Shown one piece after another: positions 62,827-64,000 of a stretch of 64,000 nucleotides of DNA. This DNA is from Malus domestica (taxonomy: Eukaryota; Streptophyta; Magnoliopsida; Rosales; Rosaceae). Location: contig NC_091675.1 in assembly GCF_042453785.1 (NCBI RefSeq), positions 54,412,501 through 54,476,500 on the forward strand. Direction: 5' to 3'. The position numbers and the translations under genes were made by a program. Every line of letters starts with the position of its first letter. Positions within the stretch are counted from its first letter, which is position 1. The notes under the pieces were generated by a model, which was given only the letters and a program-made list of their open reading frames with translations, had not been told where the DNA came from and searched no databases.

Positions 62827-63750
62827 TTATAAACTTGTTGATACATATTTGCAGTTTACATAAAGGACTTTCAACCCATTCATAATTTATTTCACACATT
62901 TGCAAATTACAACACGCATTGAAAACCAAATTGTACTTTATTTTTTTCAGTTATAATTTTGCAATCATTATCTAGTGCTGCACTTATTGCTGGTCGATGG
63001 GGGGGTGGAAATTACTTTCTATAAGATAAACCCTCTACTGGAGATGAGGATTTAATTGTTTCTTACCCCACCCTGTAATCTCACAAAGCAGATTGGAAGA
63101 ATCAATAATAAAAAAAAAAAAAAAACTGTCTACATATCTTTGATGTGCCACATTGTGTGCTATCTGGAGGCAATTTTGTTTTGGGGTTTCAGGCATGTTA
63201 TCTGCCACGTTGGTGTAGATATGTTTTATTAACTTTTTTAGCCAAAATTTGTAATGTGTCACATCATGTTGCACTGGTATAGATATGTTATTAGTGAAAT
63301 AAGTCTTGTTCATCATTTGTTAGGTGTGTCTAAATGAGTTGGTGTTTGAAGTATAATGTCAATTTTGGTAATAGTTCGATTTTATGTTGTGCAATTTTCA
63401 ACTTGAGTCTGGATGCAATGTTTTGTTTTTTTGGGTTTTGAGACTAATCATTGCATCCTTGGTGTTATTCATTAGCATGCATACTTGGTTTCTTCATTGC
63501 AAGATTTTGGTTGATTACGAGCAAACTCCTCTTCTTTTTGCTGATATTGATAGTAAGGGCGTCAGTCCCTGTGGAGATCGACCTTGCTTGAGCCTTTTGC
63601 ACTACAATTACCGTGTTCTCTTGCAAGTATTTCTATGTGATAAAACCCTGGCTTTGCAGATGGCTAAAATCCTATCACTATACCCAAATTATGTATTCTG
63701 ATTCTACAGCGTTATCTCATTTCTGTTTCATCTCTTGTATATCCATATAG
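62827..63750 (+). other. LeuRS 3' UTR and spacer
   Basis: AT-rich, with a poly(A) run at 63107-63125. At 63560-63630, 'cagtccctgtggagatcgacc' and 'ttaccgtgttctcttgcaag' resemble a phrase common near LTR elements (recollection; weak). Confidence 0.35.
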
Positions 63751-63955
63751 GTAATAACTCCGGTCTCAAACATTGGCAACGAAAAATTAAGCCGGCTTGG
63801 AATGTGATCCTTATACACTTTGCTTGACAAGGAACTAGAGTGCTTGCAGAAAGGCTTTCTGCAGTCAAAGCATATGTGGAGTTTTAAGTTACGTGCTGCT
63901 GAGAGAATTGCTTGCAGTGAAGATAACACGTCGGACTTCTCCAATGATGAACTGG
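63751..63955 (+). pseudogene. Exon of an unrecognised gene with one in-frame stop
   Basis: Bounded by CATATAG|GTAATAAC and CTGG|GTGAGG. The frame reads VITPVSNIGNEKLSRLGM, TGA, then LYTLLDKELECLQKGF and MWSFKLRAAERIACSED. The composition looks protein-coding and the splice edges are good. The single stop, or an unseen alternative acceptor after it, decides between pseudogene and real exon. The family is not recognised. Any following exon lies beyond the window. Confidence 0.4.
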
Positions 63956-64000
63956 GTGAGGTTTTTTTGAGAGTGACGCCTTGTATTTGTATTTTTGCAT

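Overview
This is nuclear DNA of a woody eudicot. The clues are GT-AG introns, plant-specific gene families and dense nested LTR, TRIM, SINE, LINE, hAT, MULE and Helitron-type elements. The repeat set looks Rosaceae-like (apple/pear type); that is inference from memory of repeat style, not a database result.

Four genes look intact. A two-exon RABA2-type Rab GTPase (+, 3675-5826) faces an eight-exon RABD1-type Rab1 GTPase (-, 11025-7952). Both act in membrane traffic: trans-Golgi/cell plate for RABA2, ER-to-Golgi for RABD1. A two-exon LRR receptor kinase (+, 17985-21184) has 22 LRRs and a non-RD kinase, as in the EFR/XA21 immune receptor class. Cytosolic leucyl-tRNA synthetase (+, CDS 59536-62826) has an uninterrupted coding exon behind a 5'UTR intron.

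Layout. 1-2303: end of a large LTR element. 2.4-3.2 kb: TRIM and MITE. 3.6-11 kb: Rab pair, with SINE and LINE tails in RABD1 introns. 11-14.3 kb: foldback elements and repeats. 14.35-17.85 kb: tandem Helitron-like 5' ends, a kinase relic and two headless copies of the receptor's promoter/first codons. 18-21.2 kb: receptor. 22-28.5 kb: Helitron-like end and a decayed minus-strand multi-exon relic. 28.5-41 kb: LINE, a large rearranged retroelement and a Ty3/gypsy element with a rearranged 5' LTR. 41-49 kb: MITE, hAT, MULE, a coiled-coil pseudogene, and more Helitron-like ends. 49.7-56 kb: pieces of at least three unrelated genes. 56-58 kb: repeats and a second TRIM. 58.3-62.8 kb: leucyl-tRNA synthetase. 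62.8-64 kb: an unrecognised exon with one stop.

The most unusual locus is 49776-50640. There, four small exons with intact splice sites and one open frame join a glucosylceramide-synthase fragment to a BEACH-domain fragment inside a single exon. A glyoxalase II fragment lies 2 kb away. Helitron-like termini nearby suggest rolling-circle transposon capture and exon shuffling.
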